Origin: JAYRWN01 sp041917975
GTDB taxonomy: Bacteria > Bacteroidota > Bacteroidia > Chitinophagales > Saprospiraceae
Assembly (NCBI GenBank): GCA_041917975.1
Contig: JAYRWN010000231.1
Location: forward strand, 1-14,403
Reading direction: 5' to 3'
Length of the DNA stretch: 14,403 bases
Below are positions 1-8,133 of this stretch, piece after piece. Below the pieces are notes generated by a model. That model worked only from the letters and a program-made list of their open reading frames with translations. It was not told where the DNA came from and ran no database searches. The stretch's first letter is position 1; each line of letters opens with the position of its first letter. Both the position numbers and the translations under genes were made by a program.

Positions 1-537
1 CACTAATAAAAACCAAGTACCCAGAGTACCGGCAATCAGCACGCACACTGATCCGGCCAAACCATTTATACCATCGATAAGATTAAAGGCATTGATGATG
101 ACAATGATAGTAAACAGCGTCAAGGCCGAGCTGACCCAAACAGGTAATTCATAAATATTAAAAATACCGTACAGGCTGGTGATAACAATTTTTGCTTTCA
201 CCACTAGAATTCCTGCAGCTATGAATTGCCCGATCAACTTTTTTCCGGCCGACATGGGCAAGATGTCATCTTTAGCGCCAATAAGGAAAATAATGATTAG
301 CGCGCAAAGAATGTACTGCAATTCCTGAAAAACGTTAAAAGGAGTCCAGAGGACGATCGAAAAAATCACGCCGGCAAAAATGCCAATACCCCCTAAAGTA
401 GGGATAAGGTGCTGGTGACTTCGTCGTTCTCCTGGTTCGTCCACCAAATGTTTTTTCACGGCAATATTAATGATGGATGGAATCGCCAGAAATGTCAGCG
501 CAAAACCGGTCAGCAAACTTAAAATGGCGTCATACAT
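1..537 (-). CDS. WecA/TagO-like undecaprenyl-phosphate sugar-1-phosphate transferase (partial, C-terminus outside window)
   Basis: The protein reads from an ATG at 535-537 to the window edge with no stop (179 residues seen). It belongs to the MraY/WecA family of polytopic membrane enzymes, which move a sugar-1-phosphate from a UDP-sugar to undecaprenyl phosphate and so start synthesis of O-antigen, teichoic-type or exopolysaccharide chains. Visible family marks are hydrophobic helices at about 4-26, 50-66, 75-88 and 135-150, the Asp pair at 90-91 (GAKDD), and the N149-x-x-N-x-x-D155-G segment followed by INGLAG, which matches the NAFNLIDGIDGLA-type active-site motif. A short DEPGERRSH stretch with LGG (residues 33-50) is also typical. 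It is closer to WecA/TagO than to MraY, but the sugar specificity cannot be read from this part. It is divergent from the 775 gene. Family assignment is confident; the exact substrate is inference. Confidence 0.9.
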   Translation of the reverse strand, partial: MYDAILSLLTGFALTFLAIPSIINIAVKKHLVDEPGERRSHQHLIPTLGGIGIFAGVIFSIVLWTPFNVFQELQYILCALIIIFLIGAKDDILPMSAGKKLIGQFIAAGILVVKAKIVITSLYGIFNIYELPVWVSSALTLFTIIVIINAFNLIDGINGLAGSVCVLIAGTLGTWFLLV

Positions 538-561
538 AACTAAAATTAGCGTCAGAATGAA

Positions 562-569
562 CAAAGATA
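562..569 (-). promoter_or_regulatory. Possible Bacteroidota -7 box for the WecA-like gene
   Basis: On the minus strand this reads TATCTTTG, a full match to the TAnnTTTG -7 element of Bacteroidota primary sigma factor promoters. It lies 24 bp before the ATG at 537, which would leave a short leader. No clear TTG/TTTG -33 element is found at the usual 19-21 bp further upstream, so it is a candidate only. Confidence 0.3.
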
Positions 570-698
570 AATAAGAAATCTTAAGAGAGCTTTGTCATAA
601 AGCACGGTCAGCTTGTCTTTTAGACTCAACAAAAGCAGCTAGTACAAAAATCTATAAGACTTTTGGACAAACATCAATTAGATAAACTTTTAAAGAAT

Positions 699-706
699 TA
701 TGTTTG
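699..706 (+). promoter_or_regulatory. Possible Bacteroidota -7 box for the 775-2410 gene pair
   Basis: TATGTTTG fits TAnnTTTG exactly and lies 68 bp before the ATG at 775. There is no convincing -33 TTG at normal spacing. Just downstream (703-736) an imperfect inverted repeat, GTTT-AT-GCTA facing TAGC-AAAC, falls in what would be the leader or an operator. The rest of the 238-774 gap is AT-rich and I see no gene in it. Confidence 0.25.
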
Positions 707-774
707 TTTATGCTAGAAATTTTAGCAAACACGCAGGGCATTAAAAAACTTCTAGTTCAATCAATGTTAAGGTC

Positions 775-1230
775 ATGAGTACTTTTGGAAAATTTTTGAT
801 AGTTTTTATTTGTTTGGTGAGTGTGAATCAAATCCAAGCACAAAGCCAGGGAGCGGGAGGCAATATGTGGAAAACCCTGGCCAAGATCACCTTTAAAAAG
901 GAGTTTGACGAATTATTAGGGTTTAAAGTGGATAAGCCGGTGTTTAGTGAAGAGATTGCTGCTCTCAATGGCAAAGAAGTGACCATCACCGGGTACATCA
1001 TACCGGTAGAAGGTTACAAAAACCACAAAGAATTTATCTTATCTGCCTACCCCTATAATATGTGTTTTTTCTGTGGCGGTGCCGGACCGGAAACGGTGAT
1101 GGAGGTCGTAGCCAAAGAAGCCATACCCTATTCAGCAGAAGCGATTACCATCAAAGGCAAGTTGGAGATCAACGCTGACGACATTAACCGGTTGATGTAT
1201 GCCATGAGCGGGGTCGTCAAAGTGAAGTAG
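775..1230 (+). CDS. Small exported protein with CFFC motif (DUF3299-like, function unknown)
   Basis: A 151-residue protein with a clear signal peptide: a hydrophobic stretch at about 7-19 ends in a QAQ-type cleavage region near residue 23, so the mature protein is likely periplasmic or lipid-facing. The mature part holds a segment reminiscent of DUF3299/OB-like proteins (NGKEVTITGYIIPVEG, 65-80), followed by NMCFFCGGAGPETVMEV (95-111). Its two cysteines, C97 and C100, form a C-x-x-C pair that could bind a metal or be redox active. I recognise it as a conserved Bacteroidota-type protein but know no proven function. It lies 34 bp upstream of the sorbosone-dehydrogenase-like gene on the same strand, so the two are probably co-transcribed. 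The start is fixed by the signal peptide and by the short dead frame at the ATG at 764. The ribosome binding site is weak, as usual in this phylum. Confidence 0.85.
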   Translation: MSTFGKFLIVFICLVSVNQIQAQSQGAGGNMWKTLAKITFKKEFDELLGFKVDKPVFSEEIAALNGKEVTITGYIIPVEGYKNHKEFILSAYPYNMCFFCGGAGPETVMEVVAKEAIPYSAEAITIKGKLEINADDINRLMYAMSGVVKVK

Positions 1231-1264
1231 AATTCGTGGTGTGCTTTATTTATAAATCCTAGTT

Positions 1265-2410
1265 ATGAACTGGAAAATTAGCGGCTTTCTATTAGGCACA
1301 TTGTTGCTCTTAGCAGGTCTTTGGATCTTTGGGTCAGCCGTTAAAACCGGAGCTACTTTAGAACAATCCTCTCTTGATCTTGCAAAAATTAAACTACCTG
1401 CCGGATTTCACATCGAAATCTTCGCCAGTAACGTTAAAAATGCCCGTTCTCTGGCTTTAGCCCCTTCCAGAACCGTATTCGTCGGTACCAGAGAGACTGG
1501 TAACGTGTATGCGATCACGGACGCCAACCAGGATTATAAAGCTGATCAGGTTATTGTTCTGGCGCGAGGCCTGGACATGCCTAATGGGGTGGCCTTTCGG
1601 CAGGGTAGTCTTTATGTCGCTGAGGTAGATAAAATATGGCGGTACGATAACATAGAAAAACTACTCACTTCCCCGAACAAACCAGTGCTGATTACTGACC
1701 AATACCCTGATAAGTCGCACCATGGCTGGAAATTCATATCTTTTGGACCTGACGGCAAGCTCTACGTACCGGTAGGTGCTCCTTGTAACATCTGTGAGAG
1801 TTCGGATGAAATATTTGGGACCATCACCCGCATCAATCCAGATGGCAGCGGCCGGCAGATCGTGGCTCGGGGTGTGCGCAACACGGTGGGATTTACCTGG
1901 AGTCCGACGGACCAGGCTTTATGGTTTACCGACAATGGCGGGGACAACCTTGGTGATGACCTTCCCGCCTGTGAGGTAAATCGGGCTCCGCAAGCAGGAT
2001 TGCATTTCGGTTATCCTTACTGCCATCAGGGTGATTACCCTGATCCTGGCTTGGGCAAAAAAAAACCGTGCTCTTCCTTTATACCACCGGCCCGCAAACT
2101 CGGGGCACATGTTGCACCTCTGGGCATAGAATTTTACACCGGCACTCAGTTTCCTCAAGTTTACCACGGGCAACTCTTTGTAGCGGAACACGGGTCATGG
2201 AACCGCTCAAAAAAAATTGGTTATCGCGTCAGTGTGCTAAAAGTAAATGATAAACAACAAGTCACCAGTTATGAACCCTTCGCCACCGGCTGGCTTCAGG
2301 GCGAACGGGACTGGGGACGCCCGGTGGACATCGAGTGGCTGCCGGATGGCTCGATGCTACTGTCCGACGATGAGGCAGATGTGATTTACCGTATTTATTA
2401 CCGGAGATAA
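1265..2410 (+). CDS. Membrane-anchored sorbosone-dehydrogenase-like (PQQ glucose dehydrogenase family) beta-propeller
   Basis: A 381-residue protein of the sorbosone / soluble glucose dehydrogenase family, six-bladed propellers that often use PQQ to oxidise sugars or aldoses in the periplasm. It starts with an uncleaved-looking anchor or signal segment (residues 6-25). Family marks are LPAGFHIEIFAS (44-55), the GLDMPNGVAF blade motif (102-111), SHHGWKF (151-157; H153 sits where the family has its catalytic His), the ARGVRNTVGF segment (201-210; R205 and N206 resemble the cofactor-contacting RNP loop), DNGGDNLGDDLP (223-234), AEHGSWNR (307-314) and a closing GRPVDIEWLPDGSMLLSDD (351-369). C174 and C177 (APCNIC), with C236, C253 and C269, may form disulfides. 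Substrate and PQQ use are inferred, and some relatives have no known enzyme activity. The gene converges on the DUF5916 gene 10 bp away, with no good terminator between them; only a CCGGA...TCCGG inverted pair is seen at 2401-2419. Confidence 0.85.
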   Translation: MNWKISGFLLGTLLLLAGLWIFGSAVKTGATLEQSSLDLAKIKLPAGFHIEIFASNVKNARSLALAPSRTVFVGTRETGNVYAITDANQDYKADQVIVLARGLDMPNGVAFRQGSLYVAEVDKIWRYDNIEKLLTSPNKPVLITDQYPDKSHHGWKFISFGPDGKLYVPVGAPCNICESSDEIFGTITRINPDGSGRQIVARGVRNTVGFTWSPTDQALWFTDNGGDNLGDDLPACEVNRAPQAGLHFGYPYCHQGDYPDPGLGKKKPCSSFIPPARKLGAHVAPLGIEFYTGTQFPQVYHGQLFVAEHGSWNRSKKIGYRVSVLKVNDKQQVTSYEPFATGWLQGERDWGRPVDIEWLPDGSMLLSDDEADVIYRIYYRR

Positions 2411-2420
2411 TCCTTCCGGA

Positions 2421-4607
2421 TCAGATATTTAACCAATAGGTCAGTTTAGCGATCAACGCGCGGTTTTTTGCCCGAAAATCTGAGGTGTAATCATCCGTAT
2501 AGACCAGGTAAAAATCCGAAACGGGTTTAAACCGCCACTGAATACGCGTATTCAGGTTAACGTTGTCAGTCTGATTGTTATACTGAAATAAAGTCGTCAG
2601 GAATAATTTTTTGTTAAACGTGAGATCGAGGCGCGGGCCTAACTGCACCAGATTGGTCTGGGCATGCGGTGAGGGTAAATCCAATTTATTCAGACTAAAA
2701 TTAATGGCGACCAATGCATAGGGCTGAAGGCGCAACGTTGTCATCCCACTCATGCTATAGATGTATCCGTTAAAAAACTGTCCAACTCTGGGTAGTAAGA
2801 AAATTTGTAGAGGTTTGCGCATGTCTGAGACAAAAAAACCTTCCAAACTCAGGTAGCGGTAGTCACTGGCGGCCGGTAACGGAATCGCCCCGGTACCACT
2901 GGGATCAAACGCATTAAAAAGATAGGTATAATCCTGAGTCAGTGCGACGCGCAAACGGGCGGAGTTAGTAAAATCCGCTTCCCAAAACAAGGTTATAGCC
3001 TGGTCACTGACCCCAAAATCACTCGTCCACAAATTAGTAAATTCAACACCCGGGCCGTGAATATTCAGCATACCTTTGGAAGGATAATATAACCGCTGCA
3101 AGCCCGGTTTCACACTAAGATAACCTGTGCGGGGTACAAAACCTAAACTGGCATCGAACCCTGTTCCTACCTGTTCCAAGGCGAAGGTGGCTTTTACTTT
3201 ACGCCGGGTATAGGTCATATTCGTTCCCCAGGCATAGGGATTGGATTTTTGAACCGGTGAAAAAGAATGGTGGAAAAAGGCCTTACCATTCCATACATTA
3301 TCCTTAGAGATGAGGTTGTAGTCCAAGCCCACCACGCGGTTATAATCTTTCTCCAGCTTAAAATCCTGCTGATTGGCAAAAATAACCCCCACATTGGACC
3401 GGCTAAATAACTTTTGTTGCAATACGCCTACAGTATAGTTGAGACTCGGCAACCCGGACTCAGGCACTTTTGCACTTTGCATATTTAACACCCCCAGACG
3501 GAGATCGGGACTAAGTTTTCCACTGAGTCTGGCTCCACCCAGAATGGGGTTTTGCACCGTAAATTGTTGCACTGAATCATACCCAACGCCGATGCGGCGT
3601 GAAAAAAACGGGATGATGTTCTCATTGCCAAAACTTCCAAACAAATCCGAATTTTCAGTAAAAAATTGGCGGCGTTCCGGCAAGGATATTTCAAAACGGG
3701 TAAGGTTAGTGATCAGTTCATCTACTTCTACCTGTGAAAAATCAGGATTGACGGTCAGGTCCAGGTTAAGACCAGAGGTAATACCTATTTTGGCATCACC
3801 ACCCAGATCCCCCAGGACAGTAGTGGGTTTTTTGTTGACGAAGTCGTGTTGGATACTTCCAGTAGCATAAGGAATGAGCACCAAATTGGTTCCGTTTTTA
3901 GGAGGTAAGTCTTCAAAGACCATCTCGCCCAGAAAGGATAACCCGAAGATCCACTGATTTTGTGGGATGTTGGTCCAGGTACTGTTTTCGTTAGTTTGGG
4001 TATCAAAGCGGTAGCTGTTAAAATTCCATTTATCAACCGCATCATCGTAACGCAAGGTGGAAAAAGGAATAGCAAATTCGCAAAGGTAGTACCCATCATA
4101 AATTTTAGCGTCGCCCACCCACTTATTATCCCAGGCCGTATTAAAGTGTGAGAGTTCATTGCCTCCATTAGATATCAGCGCTTCCCGGATGACCCCAAAG
4201 GGGTTAGTCCCAAAGAGAAAACCATTCGTGTTATCACCGAAAGTATCAAAGATGAGACTGATGTTATCATTACCGCCGGCGCGAAAATCCCGTTTAAGGG
4301 TGGTGACGACAAAATCACTGTGCTGTGTATAACATTTGGCGGCGATGTAGAGGTTTTTATCATCACGGCACATCCATAATTCGGTTTGGCGGGTGGCCAG
4401 CAAACTATCGGTAGGGAACCATTGCCAGAAGTCTCCGGAATGTCCAGCTTCTTGCCAAGCGGGTTCATCCATGCGTCCATCCGGGGTTATTTTTCCCTGG
4501 ATGGTTTTTACCAGGATATTCTTTTTTACAGAAAAACGGTTTTGTGCAAAAATCAGGTGTGGGCATAATAAACTGGTCCAAAATACAGCGTAAAAGTAAA
4601 ATTTCAT
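2421..4607 (-). CDS. Exported DUF5916-type protein with N-terminal CBM9-like domain and C-terminal beta-barrel region
   Basis: A 728-residue protein with a signal peptide (about 1-22, ending FAQ). After it comes a carbohydrate-binding-family-9-like domain, recognisable from KITPDGRMDEPAWQEA (about 39-54), QTELWMCRDDKNLYIAAKCY and the FDTFGDNTNGFLFGTNPFG-like stretch, followed by NPDFSQVEVDELITNLTRFE near the middle. The C-terminal half has alternating hydrophobic and aromatic strands and ends in a short aromatic-containing tail (YWLNI), as in outer-membrane barrel proteins. This matches DUF5916 proteins common in Bacteroidota, which are abundant in the envelope but have no settled function; they have been annotated as hydrolase- or sugar-binding-related. 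It stands alone, converging with the sorbosone-dehydrogenase-like gene and diverging from transketolase across a 178-bp gap. Domain identity is fairly sure; role and ligand are unknown. Confidence 0.85.
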   Translation of the reverse strand: MKFYFYAVFWTSLLCPHLIFAQNRFSVKKNILVKTIQGKITPDGRMDEPAWQEAGHSGDFWQWFPTDSLLATRQTELWMCRDDKNLYIAAKCYTQHSDFVVTTLKRDFRAGGNDNISLIFDTFGDNTNGFLFGTNPFGVIREALISNGGNELSHFNTAWDNKWVGDAKIYDGYYLCEFAIPFSTLRYDDAVDKWNFNSYRFDTQTNENSTWTNIPQNQWIFGLSFLGEMVFEDLPPKNGTNLVLIPYATGSIQHDFVNKKPTTVLGDLGGDAKIGITSGLNLDLTVNPDFSQVEVDELITNLTRFEISLPERRQFFTENSDLFGSFGNENIIPFFSRRIGVGYDSVQQFTVQNPILGGARLSGKLSPDLRLGVLNMQSAKVPESGLPSLNYTVGVLQQKLFSRSNVGVIFANQQDFKLEKDYNRVVGLDYNLISKDNVWNGKAFFHHSFSPVQKSNPYAWGTNMTYTRRKVKATFALEQVGTGFDASLGFVPRTGYLSVKPGLQRLYYPSKGMLNIHGPGVEFTNLWTSDFGVSDQAITLFWEADFTNSARLRVALTQDYTYLFNAFDPSGTGAIPLPAASDYRYLSLEGFFVSDMRKPLQIFLLPRVGQFFNGYIYSMSGMTTLRLQPYALVAINFSLNKLDLPSPHAQTNLVQLGPRLDLTFNKKLFLTTLFQYNNQTDNVNLNTRIQWRFKPVSDFYLVYTDDYTSDFRAKNRALIAKLTYWLNI

Positions 4608-4785
4608 GCCCTAAAATTAAGCAAGAAAATGAGGTTAACGGTTATTTTAAGTCCGTGAAAGCAGAGATAAGCGGAAAAATAGCTGGGATAATGTGGCGGG
4701 GAGCCCCAACTAATTTGCCCGGTACTTAACAGATTCAGAGAGCAATGTGTACTTTTACGGCTCCTTTCCAAATCATTGACAGATC

Positions 4786-6807
4786 ATGCCAAATATAGAT
4801 TTAAAATGTGCGGACACTATTAGAGCCCTGGCTATTTCCATGGTTGAAAAAGCAGATTCCGGTCACCCTGGTGGGCCTATGGGAGGTGCCGATTTTATCC
4901 ATATTTTATATTCGGAATATTTAAATTTTGATCCGGATGACATGGCCTGGCTTCAGCGGGACCGTTTTTTTCTGGATCCCGGACACATGTCTGCCATGAT
5001 GTATGCCCAACTGCATTTATTGGGTAAATACTCAACCCAGGACCTTGAGAATTTCAGGCAATGGGGTAGCCCTACTCCCGGCCATCCCGAACTGGATGTG
5101 CAACGGGGTATAGAAAACACCTCGGGTCCGTTAGGACAGGGGCACGCATTTGGTGTAGGTGCGGCTATCGCAGAACGATTTTTGGTCGAACGCTTCGGTG
5201 AAGTGATAGGTCATAAGACGTACATTTATATTTCTGATGGAGGCATCCAGGAGGAAGTATCCCAGGGTGTAGGGCGCATTGCCGGCTTCCTTGGTTTAGG
5301 TCAGGTCATCATGTTTTATGACGCTAACGACATCCAATTATCTACCGAAGTGCATGAAGTAACTCAGGAGGATACGGCTCAAAAATACGCCGCTTGGGGA
5401 TGGCATGTGCAGACCATAGCCGGTAATGACCACAGCCAGATCCGGCATGCCCTGGACGCCGCCATTGCTGAAACCTCGCGCCCAAGCCTCATTATCGGAA
5501 AAACCATCATGGGCAAAGGCGCCGTCACCGCGGATGGCACCACTTATGAAGGGCAAGTTGAAACGCATGGCAAGCCTCTTGGTAAGTCCAAGGCTTCTTA
5601 TCCGCAAACCATGCGTCAATTAGGCGCGAACCCTGATCATCCGTTCGAAGTACGTGCGGATGTCTTACACCATTATCATTTGTTGGTAGAAAAGAAAAAA
5701 CATGAAGCTCAGCAGATAAAGAAAATGTTCATCGAATGGGAGAAAGAAAACCCCGAATTTGCTGGACGCTTGCAGGCCTTCTTGCATCATGAATTGCCCG
5801 ACGTAGACCTTTCCCACCTGAGCTATAAACCGAATATGGCTACCCGTAATTCATCCGGTTTGGTATTAAGTCACCTGGCTGATCACCTGGATAATATGAT
5901 CGTAGCGTCTGCCGACCTGGCTAACAGCGACAAAACCGAGGAGTTTCTAAAAAAACGCAAAGCTTTTAAAAAAGGAGATTTCAGCGGTGGTTTCCTGCAG
6001 GCCGGGGTAAGTGAGCTCACGATGGCCGGCTTGTGCATTGGGATGGCTTTGCATGGCGGGGTCATCCCTGCCTGTGGCACTTTCTTCGCTTTTTCTGACT
6101 TCATGAAACCCGCTTTACGTTTGGCAGCACTCATGCGTACGCCGGTCATTTTTATCTGGACTCACGATGCTTTCCGCGTGGGCGAAGACGGCCCAACTCA
6201 TCAACCTGTCGAACAGGAAGCCCAATTGAGATTATTGGAGCAACTCAAAAACCACCATGGGCAGAGTAGCTTTTTGGTTCTACGCCCGGCAGATACCGTG
6301 GAGACCATTACCAGCTGGAAATTAGCACTGGAAAACCGAGATACACCTACGGGCTTAATCCTGTCCCGTCAGGACATTCCGGATATTCCGGGCAATGCTT
6401 TGCACAATACCGAATCCATAGAACGTGGAGGATATCTGGTCATGGAGACGGGGACTCGCCCTGAAGTGGTGCTGGTGGCTAATGGTTCAGAAGTGTCTAC
6501 GTTGTTAGCCGGCGCTGGAATGCTAAAAGCAGATGGCATACGTGTAAATGTGGCCTCTATACCTTCCGAGGGAATATTTCGCAACCAGGATCAGCCCTAT
6601 CAAGACCAGATTTTGCCTCCAGGGGTACCGCGCTTTGGACTGACGGCCGGATTACCGGTGACCCTGCAAGGGTTAGTCGGGACGTCCGGAAAAATACATG
6701 GTTTGGATCATTTTGGCTATTCAGCGCCATATAAAGTGTTGGATCAGAAATTTGGCTTTACAGCAGAAAATGTTTACCGGCAGGTGATGATGATGTTAGG
6801 CAAGTAG
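4786..6807 (+). CDS. tkt: Transketolase (Bacteroidota-type, full length)
   Basis: A 673-residue thiamine-diphosphate enzyme that transfers two-carbon ketol units between sugar phosphates in the non-oxidative pentose phosphate pathway (cytosol). The N-terminal ThDP-binding half carries H27 in SGHPGGPMGGAD, DPGHMSAMMYAQL (64-76), GSPTPGHPE (94-102) and NTSGPLGQGHAFGVG (111-125). The Mg/diphosphate site reads SDGGIQEE (150-157) with N181 further on (YDANDIQL); the usual GDG is SDG here. The Pyr half has GVSELTM (407-413) with the activating Glu E410, and WTHDAFRVGEDGPTHQPVE (458-476). The deviations from E. coli (SDG, GVSELTM) are the form I associate with Bacteroidota transketolases, so they do not suggest inactivity. 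A TACTTTTA element at 4750-4757 is a near match to the -7 box, giving a leader of roughly 20-28 nt. Its 3' end overlaps the convergent LD-carboxypeptidase gene by 12 bp. Confidence 0.95.
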   Translation: MPNIDLKCADTIRALAISMVEKADSGHPGGPMGGADFIHILYSEYLNFDPDDMAWLQRDRFFLDPGHMSAMMYAQLHLLGKYSTQDLENFRQWGSPTPGHPELDVQRGIENTSGPLGQGHAFGVGAAIAERFLVERFGEVIGHKTYIYISDGGIQEEVSQGVGRIAGFLGLGQVIMFYDANDIQLSTEVHEVTQEDTAQKYAAWGWHVQTIAGNDHSQIRHALDAAIAETSRPSLIIGKTIMGKGAVTADGTTYEGQVETHGKPLGKSKASYPQTMRQLGANPDHPFEVRADVLHHYHLLVEKKKHEAQQIKKMFIEWEKENPEFAGRLQAFLHHELPDVDLSHLSYKPNMATRNSSGLVLSHLADHLDNMIVASADLANSDKTEEFLKKRKAFKKGDFSGGFLQAGVSELTMAGLCIGMALHGGVIPACGTFFAFSDFMKPALRLAALMRTPVIFIWTHDAFRVGEDGPTHQPVEQEAQLRLLEQLKNHHGQSSFLVLRPADTVETITSWKLALENRDTPTGLILSRQDIPDIPGNALHNTESIERGGYLVMETGTRPEVVLVANGSEVSTLLAGAGMLKADGIRVNVASIPSEGIFRNQDQPYQDQILPPGVPRFGLTAGLPVTLQGLVGTSGKIHGLDHFGYSAPYKVLDQKFGFTAENVYRQVMMMLGK

Positions 6808-7791
6808 AGTCAGTGATTGCTGAGTAGCATCCAACCGAGCCAACTGATGATAAGGCAGGCAACAATTATCATCCACATGACCGAAACTTAACCCATAAAA
6901 TGTCGGAATGCCCAAGGGCTTGAGCTTATCTTCCAGCATAGCTCTCAAAGATAATGACGGATCGCCTTCGTCCGGTTCACAGTCAGCAAATATACCCAAA
7001 ACAATACCAGCAGCATCAGCCAGATCGGTACTTTGCAACAGTTGAGTGATGAACCGATCCAATCGATAAGGCTTTTCCCCTACGTCTTCAAGGAATACAA
7101 TTTTATGTTTAAATGAAAAACGGTATCCGGTGCCGCAGAGCGCCGCTAATAATGACAGGTTACCTCCGGTTAACTGACCTTCTGCCTGACCGGAATGGAT
7201 GACATAGGACAGTCCCTGGTGGCTATCCGCACTAGGAATGGTAAAAGGATGTGGAGGGAGAAATAACGCCTCCTGAACCTGGGACAATGTGAATGCCGTA
7301 AACGTAGCGCTGGCCACCGGACCATGGATGGTGTGCCGGATACCATGGTGAGCAAAAGCCAGATGGAGAGCTGTAACATCACTAAATCCGATCAATGGTT
7401 TTTTGCTCTTTTTAATCAGCCGGTAATTCACGGCCGGCAAAAGTCGGGTACAACCATAACCACCGCGTATGCACCATACCACATCCACATCTGACCGGCT
7501 GAAAGCCGCATGTAAATCTGCCAAACGATCTGCATCAGGGCCTGCCAAATACCCGTATTGGTTCAGGACGACCCCCCGGTTCACTACCGGAATCAACCCT
7601 AAGGATTCCATGTTGGCTAAGGCCTTATCCAGGCGCTCAGGAAAGACCGGCCCGGCCGGAGCGATTAACGCTACTTTCATACCAGGCTTCAGCACTGGTA
7701 TAGCTGAATTTTTGTGAGGAAAGGACATGGGTGACATGGTCGTAAAAACCGCCGACCGGAGCAGGATTTGGTTAAAATTGCGACGTTGCAT
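6796..7791 (-). CDS. Tat-exported LD-carboxypeptidase (peptidase family S66)
   Basis: A 331-residue serine peptidase of the S66 family (muramoyltetrapeptide carboxypeptidase), which removes the terminal D-Ala from peptidoglycan tetrapeptides during cell-wall recycling. The catalytic triad can be placed: S137 in IGFSDVT (134-140), E235 in VFLEDVGE (232-239) and H305 in SFGHVDDN (302-309). The family's RGGYGCTRLLP segment lies at 109-119. The first 35 residues precede the conserved core (LKPGMKVALIAPAGPV, 34-49) and begin MQRRNFNQILLRSAVF, a twin-arginine (RRNF) signal followed by a weakly hydrophobic stretch. This suggests export by the Tat system, unlike cytosolic E. coli LdcA. It converges on transketolase with overlapping stops and no visible terminator. 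An ATG nearer the core would give a cytosolic form, but the RR motif supports the start at 7791. Family assignment is strong; periplasmic location is inferred. Confidence 0.92.
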   Translation of the reverse strand: MQRRNFNQILLRSAVFTTMSPMSFPHKNSAIPVLKPGMKVALIAPAGPVFPERLDKALANMESLGLIPVVNRGVVLNQYGYLAGPDADRLADLHAAFSRSDVDVVWCIRGGYGCTRLLPAVNYRLIKKSKKPLIGFSDVTALHLAFAHHGIRHTIHGPVASATFTAFTLSQVQEALFLPPHPFTIPSADSHQGLSYVIHSGQAEGQLTGGNLSLLAALCGTGYRFSFKHKIVFLEDVGEKPYRLDRFITQLLQSTDLADAAGIVLGIFADCEPDEGDPSLSLRAMLEDKLKPLGIPTFYGLSFGHVDDNCCLPYHQLARLDATQQSLTLLA

Positions 7792-7810
7792 GAATTGCAG
7801 TTAAACTTGT

Positions 7811-7827
7811 GTTAAGCAATTGTTAAC
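7811..7827. repeat. Short inverted repeat GTTAA-N7-TTAAC upstream of the LD-carboxypeptidase gene
   Basis: Two 5-bp arms are separated by 7 bp (GTTAA ... TTAAC), 20 bp outside the LD-carboxypeptidase start codon. The position would suit an operator for that minus-strand gene. No matching -7/-33 promoter is seen beside it, and AT-rich sequence gives such arms by chance, so this is weak. Confidence 0.2.
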
Positions 7828-8054
7828 GGTGCAACCTTTGCCTGAATACACTCGTCCTAGCAAAAGATGCCATTTAGTTTTTTTGATCAGGAAATTTAGG
7901 GCATTAATCGGAATTTTTTGGCAGCAGGCAAAGAATCTCGTTTATTTAAAAATCATTTTAAAAGCATTCTTTTTTACTAAACCTGACTAATCCGGTAATA
8001 AGGAATGCACTAGGGGGTTCTTTGCTTGCTTCATTCCCTGTCAGGAATCAGTCA

Positions 8055-8115
8055 GGATTAGTTGTTAATTGGCGAACTGGAGGTTCGTCAAAGTAATAGG
8101 GCTAATCCGTTTTTT
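8055..8115 (+). terminator. Hairpin with T-run, possible first terminator of the candidate small RNA
   Basis: GGATTAG (8055-8061) pairs with CTAATCC (8102-8108), enclosing a perfect 9-bp inner stem, TTGGCGAAC with GTTCGTCAA (8069-8091, 5-nt loop). G and six T residues follow (8110-8115). The shape resembles a large intrinsic terminator or the 3' domain of a structured RNA. The outer stem competes with pairing of GGATTAG to the upstream CTAATCC at 7987-7993, the usual layout of an attenuator switch. Confidence 0.35.
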
Positions 8116-8133
8116 CATAGTGAGAGTTTTTTC

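Noticed and set aside
2401..2420. CCGGA...TCCGG inverted repeat as terminator between convergent genes
   Set aside because: The stem is only 5 bp, overlaps the end of a coding sequence and has no T-run on either strand.
3439..3870. 143-codon plus-strand open frame inside the DUF5916 gene
   Set aside because: It is antisense to a protein with strong family features, has no recognisable domain and no promoter; typical shadow frame.
7982..8108. tmRNA, RNase P RNA or SRP RNA
   Set aside because: None of their hallmark sequences (tRNA-like ends, the P4 core, the SRP tetraloop region) can be found in the region.
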